Below, in pieces: positions 18,614-27,967 of a stretch of DNA of 64,000 nucleotides (within the stretch, counting starts at the first letter, position 1; each line of letters opens with the position of its first letter). The notes under the pieces are model-generated. The model searched no databases and was not told the origin of the DNA. It saw nothing but the letters and a program-made list of their open reading frames with translations. Position numbers and translations under genes: made by a program. Source of the DNA: Clostridium sp. CM027 (GTDB lineage Bacteria; Bacillota; Clostridia; Clostridiales; Clostridiaceae); assembly GCF_024730565.1 (NCBI RefSeq), contig NZ_CP077725.1, positions 186,001-250,000 of the forward strand, written 5' to 3'.

Positions 18614-19000
18614 ATGGTAGAGATAATTACACAATATGTACTAATAGTGCTTTTAGTAATGGGACTTGGATATTTAGCTTATTTGTTAAAAGAAAAAGGT
18701 GTAAATATTAAGGATGACTATTTTGGTCTTGCTTATATAATACTTGATTCTTTAACAGCTGAAGAATCTACACCTGAAAATGCTAAGAAGATTATTAGAA
18801 TTGTTTCAAAAGCAGTGCAATATGTAGAAACTAACTATAAAAACAGCAAAAATACCCTTAAAGAAGAAGAGGCTCTTAAAATTGTAAAAGAAGGAATTAA
18901 TTTACTGAATTTTCATAGTGATGTAGATGATGAAAGCGTAAAATATTTAATAAGATTAGCTGCGGCATTATTGCCACCAACTAATAAAAAAATAGATTGA
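18614..19000 (+). CDS. Small single-pass membrane protein of unknown function (holin-LLH-like layout)
   Basis: A 128-residue protein with one N-terminal membrane segment (about residues 4-24) and a long helical, charged cytoplasmic or external part. I chose ATG 18614, since AGGAGGG at 18601-18607 is 6 bases away; the GTG at 18611 is nearer than usual. The plan of one membrane helix followed by a helical region containing AVQYVET and a final KYLIRLAAALL helix resembles the LL-H-type holin superfamily found in prophages and as stand-alone genes in clostridia. The match is by layout and not by a firm motif. No lysin or phage gene is nearby. It has its own terminator. Confidence 0.5.
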   Translation: MVEIITQYVLIVLLVMGLGYLAYLLKEKGVNIKDDYFGLAYIILDSLTAEESTPENAKKIIRIVSKAVQYVETNYKNSKNTLKEEEALKIVKEGINLLNFHSDVDDESVKYLIRLAAALLPPTNKKID

Positions 19001-19034
19001 GCATATTGGTGATTAAAATTAGAGCGAATTACTG

Positions 19035-19078
19035 TATTGACCAGTAGAAAAAGCTTATTCTGCCGGTCAATATTTTTA
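19035..19078 (+). terminator. Intrinsic terminator before parE
   Basis: TATTGACCAGTAGAA (19035-19049) pairs with the stretch ending TCAATA at 19072, with one mismatch and one G-T pair, then five T. Confidence 0.85.
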
Positions 19079-19227
19079 TATAAAATTGGGTAAAAACCAT
19101 ATAAAAGAATAAAAACTCCTCTGAAAACAGAAACTAATGTTCTGATTTTTTATATAAATCCCTTTACCTTTTGCTAATAAACATATAAAATAACAAATGT
19201 ATGATAAAATTTTATTGGAGGATTTTT

Positions 19228-21183
19228 ATGAGTTTTGATAAAGAAGAAATTCAAACATATGATGTAACAGACTTAACTTCTCTAGAAAAGCTGGAGCCTG
19301 TGAGAATAAGACCTGGTATGTACATAGGGTCTACAGGCAGCAAAGGTCTACATCATTGTATATGGGAAATTTTAGATAATTCTATAGATGAGATAGCTAA
19401 TGGCTACGGCGATAGAGCTGAAATTATATTAAATAAAGATAAAAGTGTCACTATTGTTGATAATGGTAGGGGTATTCCAACAGGAATACATCCTATAAAA
19501 AATAAATCTGGTGTAGAAATGGTATTTACTGAGCTTCATACTGGCGGAAAGTTTAATAATAAAAATTATAAAACTTCTGGTGGACTTCATGGTGTTGGAG
19601 CAGCAGTTGTAAATGCATTATCAGAATGGTTACTAGTTGAAATAAAACAAAAGGGGAAAATTTTTACTCAAAGATTTGAATATGCTTATGATGCTGAGTT
19701 AAAAAGACTTATGCCAGGTACACCGGTAGGTAAGCTTGAAATCATAGGAGAAACAAAAAAAACAGGCAGTAAGATTACTTTTATGCCGGATAAAAATGTA
19801 TTTACTACTTTGGAATTCAGTTACGATTTTATTGATGAAAGATTACAAGAATTGGCGTTCCAAAATAAAGGAATTACATTAGTGTTTAAAGATAAGAGAA
19901 AAGACGGAAACATCATAAAGGAATATTACTCTGACAGGGGTCTTCTAGATTTTATTGATTATTTAAATGAAAGCAAAACGCTTCTTCACAAGGACCCTAT
20001 ATTCTTTCAAGGTGAAAAGGAGATAAATGGGATGCAATTGTATGGAGAAATATGTATTCAATTTACTGATTCTACTACAGAATACATTGCGAGCTATGTC
20101 AATAACATACCAACTACAGAATCTGGAACTCATGAAACTGGATTTAAAACAGGGATGACAAGGGCTTTTAAAGAAGGAGCTAAAAAGCTTAATCTTTTAA
20201 AAGAGAAAGATAAGGAATTTGAAGGTGACGATTTGAGAGAAGGCATGACAGCAATAGTTAGAATTAAAATAAGTAACCCAATCTTTGAAGGCCAAACTAA
20301 AAGCAAACTAGGAAATAATGAGGCATACAGCATGATGAATGAATTGTGTTATGTTAAAATTTTAGAATGGATAGAAGACAATAAAGAAATGGCTACTAAC
20401 ATAATAAATAATGCACTGTCTGCCGCATCTAGGCGGGATAAAATAAAAAAGATTAATGAAGCGGAAAGAAAAAAAGTAGGTAAGGGAGCAGCTCCTCTTG
20501 CAGGGAAGATTGCAGTATGTACAATAAAAGATTCAAATGTTACAGAATTTATAGTAGTTGAAGGAGATTCAGCTGGTGGAAGTGCCAAGCAAGCTAGAGA
20601 TAGAAGGTTTCAATCTATAATGCCATCAAAAGGTAAAATTATGAATACAGAAAAGCAAAAGCTAGAAAATGTACTAGCTAGCGAAGAGTTAAAAATATTC
20701 AACACTGCCATTGGAACAGGAGTTTTAGATAATTACCATGAAAAAGATTTAAAATATGATAAAATAATTATTTTAAGTGATGCAGATGTTGATGGCTATC
20801 ATATTAGAACATTATGGATGACGTTTATTTATAGGTATATGAGGCCACTAATTGCAAAAGGTCATCTTTATATGGGAATGCCTCCACTTTATAAGGTTTA
20901 TAGGAACACGAAAAATGGCGAAGTGGCTAAGTATGCATATAGTGATGAGCAATTAGCTGAGACGAAAAAAGAAATTGGGAAAGGCGCTTTTATCCAAAGA
21001 TATAAAGGTCTTGGAGAAATGAATCCAGATCAACTTTGGGAAACTACACTAAACCCAGCTACAAGGACGCTTCAACAGGTTACTATAGAGGATGCAGCAA
21101 AGGCTGAGAAGATGGTTTCACTTCTAATGGGCGATGTTGTTGCACCTAGAAAAAATTATATGTATAAATATGCTGAGTTTTAA
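19228..21183 (+). CDS. parE: DNA topoisomerase IV subunit B (ParE)
   Basis: ATPase and TOPRIM subunit of a type IIA topoisomerase, 651 residues. The GHKL ATPase shows DNSIDEIANG, VDNGRGIP and GGLHGVGAAVVNAL. The TOPRIM domain has Glu445 in EGDSAGGSAKQARDRRFQ and the metal-binding Asp518, Asp520, Asp522. The C-terminal block IQRYKGLGEMNPDQLW is also present. The following MNTEKQKLENVLASEEL resembles ParE (INTAKAK type) more than GyrB, and the pair with a ParC-like gene away from the replication origin fits topo IV. The start ATG 19228 has GGAGG about 7 bases upstream; an upstream in-frame ATG at 19201 lacks a ribosome site. It lies 16 bases before parC. Confidence 0.9.
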   Translation: MSFDKEEIQTYDVTDLTSLEKLEPVRIRPGMYIGSTGSKGLHHCIWEILDNSIDEIANGYGDRAEIILNKDKSVTIVDNGRGIPTGIHPIKNKSGVEMVFTELHTGGKFNNKNYKTSGGLHGVGAAVVNALSEWLLVEIKQKGKIFTQRFEYAYDAELKRLMPGTPVGKLEIIGETKKTGSKITFMPDKNVFTTLEFSYDFIDERLQELAFQNKGITLVFKDKRKDGNIIKEYYSDRGLLDFIDYLNESKTLLHKDPIFFQGEKEINGMQLYGEICIQFTDSTTEYIASYVNNIPTTESGTHETGFKTGMTRAFKEGAKKLNLLKEKDKEFEGDDLREGMTAIVRIKISNPIFEGQTKSKLGNNEAYSMMNELCYVKILEWIEDNKEMATNIINNALSAASRRDKIKKINEAERKKVGKGAAPLAGKIAVCTIKDSNVTEFIVVEGDSAGGSAKQARDRRFQSIMPSKGKIMNTEKQKLENVLASEELKIFNTAIGTGVLDNYHEKDLKYDKIIILSDADVDGYHIRTLWMTFIYRYMRPLIAKGHLYMGMPPLYKVYRNTKNGEVAKYAYSDEQLAETKKEIGKGAFIQRYKGLGEMNPDQLWETTLNPATRTLQQVTIEDAAKAEKMVSLLMGDVVAPRKNYMYKYAEF

Positions 21184-21199
21184 CGGGGGGATTTGCTAA

Positions 21200-24124
21200 A
21201 TGGCAAAAAAAATTGATGTACCTAGAGATAATAATATAGTAATGATTCCAATTGAAGAAGCTATGCCGGATAACTATCTTCCATATGCCGTGGAAGTTGC
21301 AAGAGAAAGAGCACTGCCAGATGTACGCGATGGTTTAAAACCAGTGCATAGGAGGATTCTTTATGGAGCATATATGCTAAAGGCATTTCCAGATAAGCCT
21401 TATTATAAATCAGCAAGAATAGTTGGAGATATTCTTGGTAAATACCATCCGCATGGAGATAGCTCTGTTTATGGTGCCATGGTAATACTAGCTCAATCTT
21501 TTGCCACAAGAAAACCATTGATAGATGGCCATGGGAATTGGGGAAGTCAAGATGGGGACAATGCAGCTGCAATGCGTTATACGGAGGCAAGGCTTTCTCC
21601 TATTGCTCTTGAGATGATAAGAGATATTGATAAAGGCGTTGTGGATATGGTAGATAATTATTCCGATACAGAGAAGGAACCATCGGTACTTCCATCAAGA
21701 TATCCAAATCTATTAGTAAATGGAACTTTTGGTATAGCAGTAGGAATAGCAACAAATATACCACCTCACAATTTAGGAGAGGTAATTGATGGGTTACTCG
21801 CTTATGCGGATAATAAGGAGATTACAACAAAAGAGCTTATGCAGTATATTAAAGGTCCCGATTTACCAACAGGAGGAGTAATAATTGGCAAAAATGCTAT
21901 GGAATCTGCCTATGAGACTGGGGAAGGCAAGGTAACGTTACGTTCCAAAATGAAAATTGAAGCTTTAGAAAGTGGACGACTTGGCATAGTTATTACGGAG
22001 TTTCCATATAGAAAAAACAAGGCGAAATTACTTCAATCTATTTCTGATATGACAGCAGATAAAAAACATTTAAAATCTTTAGAGTCTATTGTAGACATTA
22101 GAGATGAATCTGATAGAAGCGGACTTAGGTCAGTAATTGAATTTAAAAAGTCAACAAATAAGGAAACTGCCACCAAGGTACTTAAATATTTAATGATGAA
22201 AACAGAACTTCAGTGCAATATATCTTTTAACATGGTAGCTTTGGCCAATGGCAAACCCCAAACTATGGGGCTTAAAACCATATTAATGCACTACTTAAAT
22301 CACCAAAAGGATGTTGTTACTAAAAGAACCCAAAGAGAACTAGAAGTTGCAGAAAGTAGATTCCATATTGTAGAAGGATTTATTAAGGCTGTAGATGTAA
22401 TGGATGAAATAATTGCAACAATTAGAAGCTCAAAATCTAAAAAAGATGCTGGACAGAACCTGATAGATAAGTTTAATTTTACGGCGCTTCAAACCGAAGC
22501 AATACTTGAACTGATGTTATATAAGCTAACAGGACTTGAAATAAAGATATTTTTAAAGGAATACAAAAAATTAGAAATACTAATTAAGGGGTATAAAAAA
22601 ATTCTTGAAAATGAGAATGAACTTCTTAAAGTAATAAAAGCAGAAATCTCAGAAATTAAAGAAAAATATAATGATCCGAGAAGAACGGAAATTATTGAGG
22701 ATGATAGCCAAGCTAAAATAGAAGTAGAAGATATACTAGTAGTAGAGGATGTTATGATAACTTTATCTAACGAGGGTTATATAAAGCGAGTGCCTATGAA
22801 ATCCTATAATAGATCAAATATTAACATAGAAGATATAGACTATAGAGAGGGAGATTTTAATACATATTTACTACAGACCAATACTAAAGATACATTAATT
22901 ATCTTTACTGATCTAGGCAATATGTATCAACTAAGAGGAGATTTAGTGCCGGAATATAAGTGGAAGGAAAAGGGCGAAAGAATTGATACCCTTATTCGCG
23001 GGATAGATTTAACAAAAGAAAAGGTGGTTTCTTGTTTCTTATTGGGAAACTTATCAGCTAATAAGGAATTTATGTTCTTTACTAACAAAGGAAACATAAA
23101 GAAAACAGAGTTAGATAAATTCATTACGAGTTATACTAAATTATTAGCTTTAAAACTAAGAGAAAATGAAAAGCTTCTTGAAGTTAAGTTAATCCCTGTG
23201 GAAAGACAAGAAAGGTTTATAAAGATAGTAACTAAAGAAGGCCTGGAATTTTGTGTAGAAGAACCTATACTTGAAGATGTTCCTAGAAATATATTGGGTA
23301 CTCAGTTATTTAATTTAACGCAAGGAGACGTTGTGGTAAAATTAGAATTTACAGAGGGTTATGATTATAAAGAATTTAATTTTAGTATAAATGCAAAAGG
23401 TGCAATAAAAATATCTAGTAAAAAAACTAATACTCCATTAAGCACTTATACCAAATCATCGGCTACATTGCTTATATTTACGGAAAAAGGATTAGTACAT
23501 AAACTACCGAGTTATATGGTTCAGAATATTAATAAGAAAGGCATATGTATTAATACTTTGCTGGATAATTTCAATATTGATGATAAAATAATAGGGATTA
23601 TGTCTGTTGATGATTTCAACGAAGAAAGAAGTATATATCTTTTTACAAAGAAAGGATTTACAAAACGAACTAAAATTTGTGAATTAGATGGGGATTTCTT
23701 CTCTACGTTGGTGTGCAAACTTAAAACAGAAGAAGATAAATTAATCTTTGTAAAAATTAACTTAGATAATGTAGATAAAGATGTGTTAATGGTGACAAAA
23801 AAGGCAATGTGTATAAGATTTAACGTAAATAACATTAGTTTTATGGGGAAAGTTGCATCTGGGGTAACAGGCATAAGCTTAAAAGATGATGATGAAGTTA
23901 TATTTGTAGATTTGGTAAATTCAGTAACGGAAAAGGTAGATGGCTGTAATGAAATAGTTGTGACGCTTGACGAGAATTTAAGCTTAACAGTCAATTCATT
24001 TAAAGGGGAAAAAAAGATTATAAGACTTGAGGATATAAACGTTCAAAATAGAGCAGGTAGAGGTAAAAACTTAACCAGTGCTCTCATAGATGATTATGTA
24101 GAGGAGGTTATCTTAGGCATCTGA
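21200..24124 (+). CDS. parC: DNA topoisomerase IV subunit A (ParC)
   Basis: DNA-cleaving subunit of the type IIA topoisomerase, 974 residues, which is long for ParC. The winged-helix core shows YAVEVARERALPDVRDGLKP, GKYHPHGDSSVYGAM and the catalytic Tyr127 in AAMRYTEARLS. The C-terminal half is a degenerate beta-pinwheel (for example LSNEGYIKRVP and FTDLGNMYQLRG repeats) and has no clear QRRGGKG GyrA box, which supports topo IV over gyrase. In the quinolone-determining region, the serine (GDSS) is kept but the acidic residue four positions on is Gly92. Overlap with parE in function and a 16-base gap suggest one operon. Confidence 0.9.
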   Translation: MAKKIDVPRDNNIVMIPIEEAMPDNYLPYAVEVARERALPDVRDGLKPVHRRILYGAYMLKAFPDKPYYKSARIVGDILGKYHPHGDSSVYGAMVILAQSFATRKPLIDGHGNWGSQDGDNAAAMRYTEARLSPIALEMIRDIDKGVVDMVDNYSDTEKEPSVLPSRYPNLLVNGTFGIAVGIATNIPPHNLGEVIDGLLAYADNKEITTKELMQYIKGPDLPTGGVIIGKNAMESAYETGEGKVTLRSKMKIEALESGRLGIVITEFPYRKNKAKLLQSISDMTADKKHLKSLESIVDIRDESDRSGLRSVIEFKKSTNKETATKVLKYLMMKTELQCNISFNMVALANGKPQTMGLKTILMHYLNHQKDVVTKRTQRELEVAESRFHIVEGFIKAVDVMDEIIATIRSSKSKKDAGQNLIDKFNFTALQTEAILELMLYKLTGLEIKIFLKEYKKLEILIKGYKKILENENELLKVIKAEISEIKEKYNDPRRTEIIEDDSQAKIEVEDILVVEDVMITLSNEGYIKRVPMKSYNRSNINIEDIDYREGDFNTYLLQTNTKDTLIIFTDLGNMYQLRGDLVPEYKWKEKGERIDTLIRGIDLTKEKVVSCFLLGNLSANKEFMFFTNKGNIKKTELDKFITSYTKLLALKLRENEKLLEVKLIPVERQERFIKIVTKEGLEFCVEEPILEDVPRNILGTQLFNLTQGDVVVKLEFTEGYDYKEFNFSINAKGAIKISSKKTNTPLSTYTKSSATLLIFTEKGLVHKLPSYMVQNINKKGICINTLLDNFNIDDKIIGIMSVDDFNEERSIYLFTKKGFTKRTKICELDGDFFSTLVCKLKTEEDKLIFVKINLDNVDKDVLMVTKKAMCIRFNVNNISFMGKVASGVTGISLKDDDEVIFVDLVNSVTEKVDGCNEIVVTLDENLSLTVNSFKGEKKIIRLEDINVQNRAGRGKNLTSALIDDYVEEVILGI

Positions 24125-24136
24125 AAAAATATAAAT

Positions 24137-24176
24137 AAGACATGCAATAAAAGTTAATTTTAGCATGTCTTCTTTT
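24137..24176. terminator. Bidirectional terminator between parC and the GtrA-like gene
   Basis: AAGACATGC (24137-24145) pairs with GCATGTCTT (24163-24171) around a 17-base loop, followed by CTTTTTATT. It overlaps the 3' end of the convergent gtrA-like gene. Confidence 0.75.
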
Positions 24177-24627
24177 TATTAAAAACAAAAAACTTGTTAA
24201 TTAAAAAACCAAGTAGGCCTATAATGGTAGAATCTATTAGGATACATATGTTAAACCACAAGTGGTTTAAGTGTATTATATTGCTATGGTAATGCAGAAG
24301 AGAAATTAAAGGATTCCTACTTGTTAATAGCACTAACATAGAGCTGTTTAAAATCATACTAAAAAATAGTACAGATGCATATTGAAGGTAGCCTTTTTGC
24401 TGCGGAGTTTCTTTAAAGGTGAACTTCTTATTTAATTTATAACTAGAAATTGAATAAACTGAGAATGCGATTATGTTAAAAACAAACAATATTTTTCCAT
24501 GCGTTATGCCTGTGGTAAATGAAAGAATATTTAGTATTATAATTTCTATTATAATGTTAGTAGCACCAACTAAAGTATAATTTATAAATTGAGATAAGGA
24601 CTGCAGTGTTTTATTTTTATTATTCAT
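24160..24627 (-). CDS. GtrA-like membrane protein
   Basis: A 155-residue protein with four predicted membrane segments. It carries the GtrA/DPMS-type pattern: FINYTLVGATN at the start of segment 1, then NIIAFSVYSISSYKLNKKFTF, where the Asn and the K-F-T-F end of segment 2 are typical. Two further hydrophobic segments lie at about 83-100 and 125-148. GtrA proteins are thought to flip or help transfer undecaprenyl- or polyprenyl-linked sugars for surface glycosylation. No glycosyltransferase gene is adjacent, so its partner is unknown. The ribosome binding site is weak. Confidence 0.85.
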   Translation of the reverse strand: MNNKNKTLQSLSQFINYTLVGATNIIIEIIILNILSFTTGITHGKILFVFNIIAFSVYSISSYKLNKKFTFKETPQQKGYLQYASVLFFSMILNSSMLVLLTSRNPLISLLHYHSNIIHLNHLWFNICILIDSTIIGLLGFLINKFFVFNKKKTC

Positions 24628-24784
24628 AGAACTTTATTCTTAAATAAAATATGTTAAGAAATTAGTCACCACCCTTTTTATGAAAAGAATATTATGATGC
24701 ACTCATACACATTAGTGTACAACAAAAGAAAACAAAATAAAAGGAAAATATTTTAAAAACAAATAAAAGAAGGAAAGTGGATGT

Positions 24785-26044
24785 ATGGAAAAAGTAATAT
24801 TTGAAAATGGAATAAAGTTATTGTACAAGAAAGCGGAAAATAATTTAACTTCATTTACAATAGGGTTTAATGCAGGGGCAAATCAAGAGAAAAGTGAATA
24901 TTTAGGAATTGCTCACGTGGTAGAGCATATGCTTTTTAAGGGGACGGCTTCTCGCACGGAATATGAAATAAACAAATTATGTGATGAAACCTTTGGGTTT
25001 TGTAATGCGATGACTAATTATCCCTACGCAGTATATTACGGAACCACATTAGATGAAGATTTTGAAAAGGGGTTTGAAATTTACTCTGATATTCTTTTGA
25101 ATCCTTCATTTAAAGTGCATGGGTTCAAAGAAGAAATAGAAGTGATCAGCGCTGAACTAAAAGAATGGAAAGATGATTCGTACCAGTTTTGCGAAGATTC
25201 CATGCTCTATAATGGGTTTGAAAAGCGAAGAATAAAGAATTTAATTATAGGTACAGAGGTAAGCATCCGTGCTATAACCATTAAGCAAATCAAAGATTTT
25301 TATGAGAGGCATTACACCTCGGATAATTGCGTAGTAAGTGTAATATCTTCCATGGGCATTAAAAAGGTTTCAGAGATAGTGGAGAAGTATATGGGTAATT
25401 TAAATCCTAAATTATCTAGTGGGAATGACCATTTGGAAAGGGATAAAGGGTGTCTATATGAAATTAATAAGCCAGGCACCTATTTTCAATATAGAGATGA
25501 CTTGCAAGGTGCAAAAATCCAATATTGTTTTCCAATACATGATTTAAACCAGAGAGAAATTAGTGCTTTAAAGCTATTTAGCTTAGCTTTTGGCGAAGGT
25601 ACAAGCAGTATTTTGTATGATGAAATTAGGACTAAAAGAGGGCTTGTATATGATATAAGTAGCAAAATAAAAAATGAAACAGGAATAAAACTTTTCACAA
25701 TAACCCTTGGAACTTCATGTGAAAATGTTAAAAAGACCATAGGAATTATTAATGATGAAATTGAAAAAGTTAAAGATCTTAGGAATTTTTTTGATAAGCA
25801 GTGTATTTTAAAGCTATGCAAAAGTTACAAATTAAGAAGAATGATAGCCCTTGAAAAATCTATTCAAACTAGTGTAAATTTATGTGTATATGAAATTATG
25901 TATGGAGACAGTTCACAAATTTTCTCGGAATTTGATGGTATGAGAAACATTGTGGATGAAGAAATAGTGAGAGTAATTAACAAAGTTTTAGTGAATGCTA
26001 CTATACAGGTTTTAACTACATTTCAGAAGGAAAGTGGGAAATAA
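24785..26044 (+). CDS. M16-family zinc metallopeptidase (insulinase/processing-peptidase type)
   Basis: A 419-residue peptidase with the inverted zinc motif H44-V-V-E47-H48 and the distal zinc ligand Glu124, 76 residues after His48, as in active M16B enzymes. The second, non-catalytic half contains GEGTSSILYDEIRTKRGLVY, which matches the R-x-x-x-G-L-x-Y substrate-binding motif. M16B bacterial enzymes can act alone as homodimers or as pairs with an inactive partner; no partner gene is next to it. There is no signal peptide, so it is probably cytoplasmic. The stop is 2 bases before the recJ start, suggesting coupled translation. Confidence 0.9.
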   Translation: MEKVIFENGIKLLYKKAENNLTSFTIGFNAGANQEKSEYLGIAHVVEHMLFKGTASRTEYEINKLCDETFGFCNAMTNYPYAVYYGTTLDEDFEKGFEIYSDILLNPSFKVHGFKEEIEVISAELKEWKDDSYQFCEDSMLYNGFEKRRIKNLIIGTEVSIRAITIKQIKDFYERHYTSDNCVVSVISSMGIKKVSEIVEKYMGNLNPKLSSGNDHLERDKGCLYEINKPGTYFQYRDDLQGAKIQYCFPIHDLNQREISALKLFSLAFGEGTSSILYDEIRTKRGLVYDISSKIKNETGIKLFTITLGTSCENVKKTIGIINDEIEKVKDLRNFFDKQCILKLCKSYKLRRMIALEKSIQTSVNLCVYEIMYGDSSQIFSEFDGMRNIVDEEIVRVINKVLVNATIQVLTTFQKESGK

Positions 26045-26046
26045 AT

Positions 26047-27816
26047 ATGGGAAAAAAGTGGTTGATAAGGAATACTTCTAAAGACATTAGTTCAATAGCT
26101 AAAAGTTCAGGTGTAAGTGAGGTTATAGCTAAGATTCTAATTAACAGGGGGGTTAATAATGAAATAGACATAAAAAAATTTATGAGAGCAAGTATAGAGG
26201 ATTTGTATGACCCATTTTTAATGAAAGATATGGGGAAAGCTACAGATTTAATTAAATTAGCAATTGAAAACAATGAAAAAATTGTAGTATATGGTGATTA
26301 TGATGCGGATGGTGTTACTAGTACTGTTATAATGTATAAGGCATTAAAATATTGTGGCGCAAATGTAGAATACTATGTTCCGGATAGGGAACATGAAGGT
26401 TATGGAATAAATATTGATAGGATAAGAAAACTAAATGAGCAAGGTTTTGAAGTGATTATAACTTGCGATAATGGAATCGCAGCTACTGAGCAGGTTAAAT
26501 TGGCAAAGGAACTAGGAATGATTGTCATAATAACTGATCACCATGAATTATCATTTGAAGAAGATGATAAGGGCATTCGAACTTTCAAGGTTCCACCAGC
26601 AGATGCTGTTATTAATCCAAAGCAAAAGGAATGTAATTACCCATTTAAACAATTGTGTGGTGCAGGTATTGCTTTTAAATTTGTACAAGCACTATATATA
26701 AAACTTGGAATTAATAAGGAATATGTAAAGGAATTTATAGAAATAGCAGGAATAGGTACTATTTGTGATGTGGTAGATTTAATTTCTGAAAATAGAATAA
26801 TTGCTAAAAATGCTTTAGTTATGTTAACAAATACAAAAAATCTTGGGCTAAAATGTTTAAAGGAAATTTTAAGCATTAATGATAAAGAGATAAAATGTTA
26901 TCATGTTGGGTTTCAAATAGGACCATGTATAAATGCTACTGGAAGGTTAGAATCGGCAGCGATTTCAGTAGAATTACTTCTCTGCGAAGAAGAGACTAGA
27001 GCAAAAGAACTAGCTAAAACATTATTTGAACTAAATAAAAAAAGACAAGAGATGACAACCGAAAATGTGGAAGAGGTAATAGAACTTATACATCACTCCA
27101 CTTTTAAAAATGACAAAGTGTTAGTAATTTATAAAGATACTATTCATGAGAGCATCGCAGGAATTGTAGCAGGCCGTGTTAGGGAAACTTTCAATGTACC
27201 AACAATAATTTTAACTAAAGGAAAAGAGAACCCAAAAGGTTCAGCAAGATCTATTGATGAATACAATTTATTTGAGGAATTAATAAATTGCGGAGAGTTA
27301 CTTGAAAAATTCGGGGGTCATCCAATGGCTGCGGGTTTATCTATAAAAGAAGAAAATATAGAAAAATTAAGGTGGAAATTAAATTCTCTTTGCAAGTTAA
27401 CCAATGATGATATTGTACCTAAGGTACGAATAGACCAGCGAATGCCATTAAACAAAATAAATTATGAGATGATTCATGAATTAGAAATTTTAGAGCCTTT
27501 TGGTAAAGGAAATTCAACCCCATTACTTGCAGAAAAAAATATTCCTGTTTTAAAAATAGATATATTAGGTAAAAATGCAAATACATTAAAAATAAAATGC
27601 GTAATGCCCGGTGTAAATAAAACAATTAATGGAATATGTTTTAATAGAGTGGAAGAATTTATAGAAATGCTAAAAGATAAATATGGAGAAGAATATATGA
27701 ACTATCTTAAGAGCCCAAAAGGAATGAAAATAGATTTAATTTTTTCACCTCAAATTAATGAATATAACGGGTATAAATCTATTCAATTAAAAATCTTAGA
27801 ATTTAAACTTAGTTAA
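26047..27816 (+). CDS. recJ: Single-stranded-DNA exonuclease RecJ
   Basis: A 589-residue DHH-family 5'-3' exonuclease for recombination and mismatch repair. Motif I is D84-Y-D86-A-D88-G. The DHH motif is D164-H165-H166. CDNGIAA lies between them. The DHHA1 domain shows GSARSID and FGGHPMAAGL around residues 398-440, and INATGRLESA is also present. Length is typical of Firmicute RecJ cores. It follows the M16 peptidase gene with a 2-base gap. The 3' side has a structured intergenic segment and a terminator. Confidence 0.93.
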   Translation: MGKKWLIRNTSKDISSIAKSSGVSEVIAKILINRGVNNEIDIKKFMRASIEDLYDPFLMKDMGKATDLIKLAIENNEKIVVYGDYDADGVTSTVIMYKALKYCGANVEYYVPDREHEGYGINIDRIRKLNEQGFEVIITCDNGIAATEQVKLAKELGMIVIITDHHELSFEEDDKGIRTFKVPPADAVINPKQKECNYPFKQLCGAGIAFKFVQALYIKLGINKEYVKEFIEIAGIGTICDVVDLISENRIIAKNALVMLTNTKNLGLKCLKEILSINDKEIKCYHVGFQIGPCINATGRLESAAISVELLLCEEETRAKELAKTLFELNKKRQEMTTENVEEVIELIHHSTFKNDKVLVIYKDTIHESIAGIVAGRVRETFNVPTIILTKGKENPKGSARSIDEYNLFEELINCGELLEKFGGHPMAAGLSIKEENIEKLRWKLNSLCKLTNDDIVPKVRIDQRMPLNKINYEMIHELEILEPFGKGNSTPLLAEKNIPVLKIDILGKNANTLKIKCVMPGVNKTINGICFNRVEEFIEMLKDKYGEEYMNYLKSPKGMKIDLIFSPQINEYNGYKSIQLKILEFKLS

Positions 27817-27825
27817 ATTATTTCC

Positions 27826-27913
27826 TACGGAGCTGCATCTTTTTCAAGCTAATCGCCTAATGAGCTATCATCTCTTTCAGAGATGTTATCTCCGGCAGAG
27901 CTGAAGCCTTCGT
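27826..27913. repeat. Structured intergenic repeat, copy A
   Basis: A GC-richer stretch after recJ holding the hairpin CATCTCT/AGAGATG (27869-27885) and CGGAGCTGCATCT near its left end. Its segment 27888-27903 matches, in reverse orientation, 14 of 16 bases of 49195-49210 behind the lon-like gene. I take the pair as copies of a small dispersed intergenic element. Confidence 0.45.
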
Positions 27914-27918
27914 TAAAT

Positions 27919-27952
27919 AAAGGTACATAGACCTTGGTCTATGTACTTTTAT
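27919..27952. terminator. Bidirectional terminator between recJ and the first SASP gene
   Basis: AAGGTACATAGACC pairs with GGTCTATGTACTT with one G-T pair, flanked by A and T runs, serving the two convergent genes. Confidence 0.85.
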
Positions 27953-27967
27953 CATATTATTTTTAAA

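Noticed and set aside
19128-19166. Weak hairpin with T run ahead of parE as an attenuator
   Set aside because: The stem is only about 6 bp and poor. There is no leader peptide or known aptamer.
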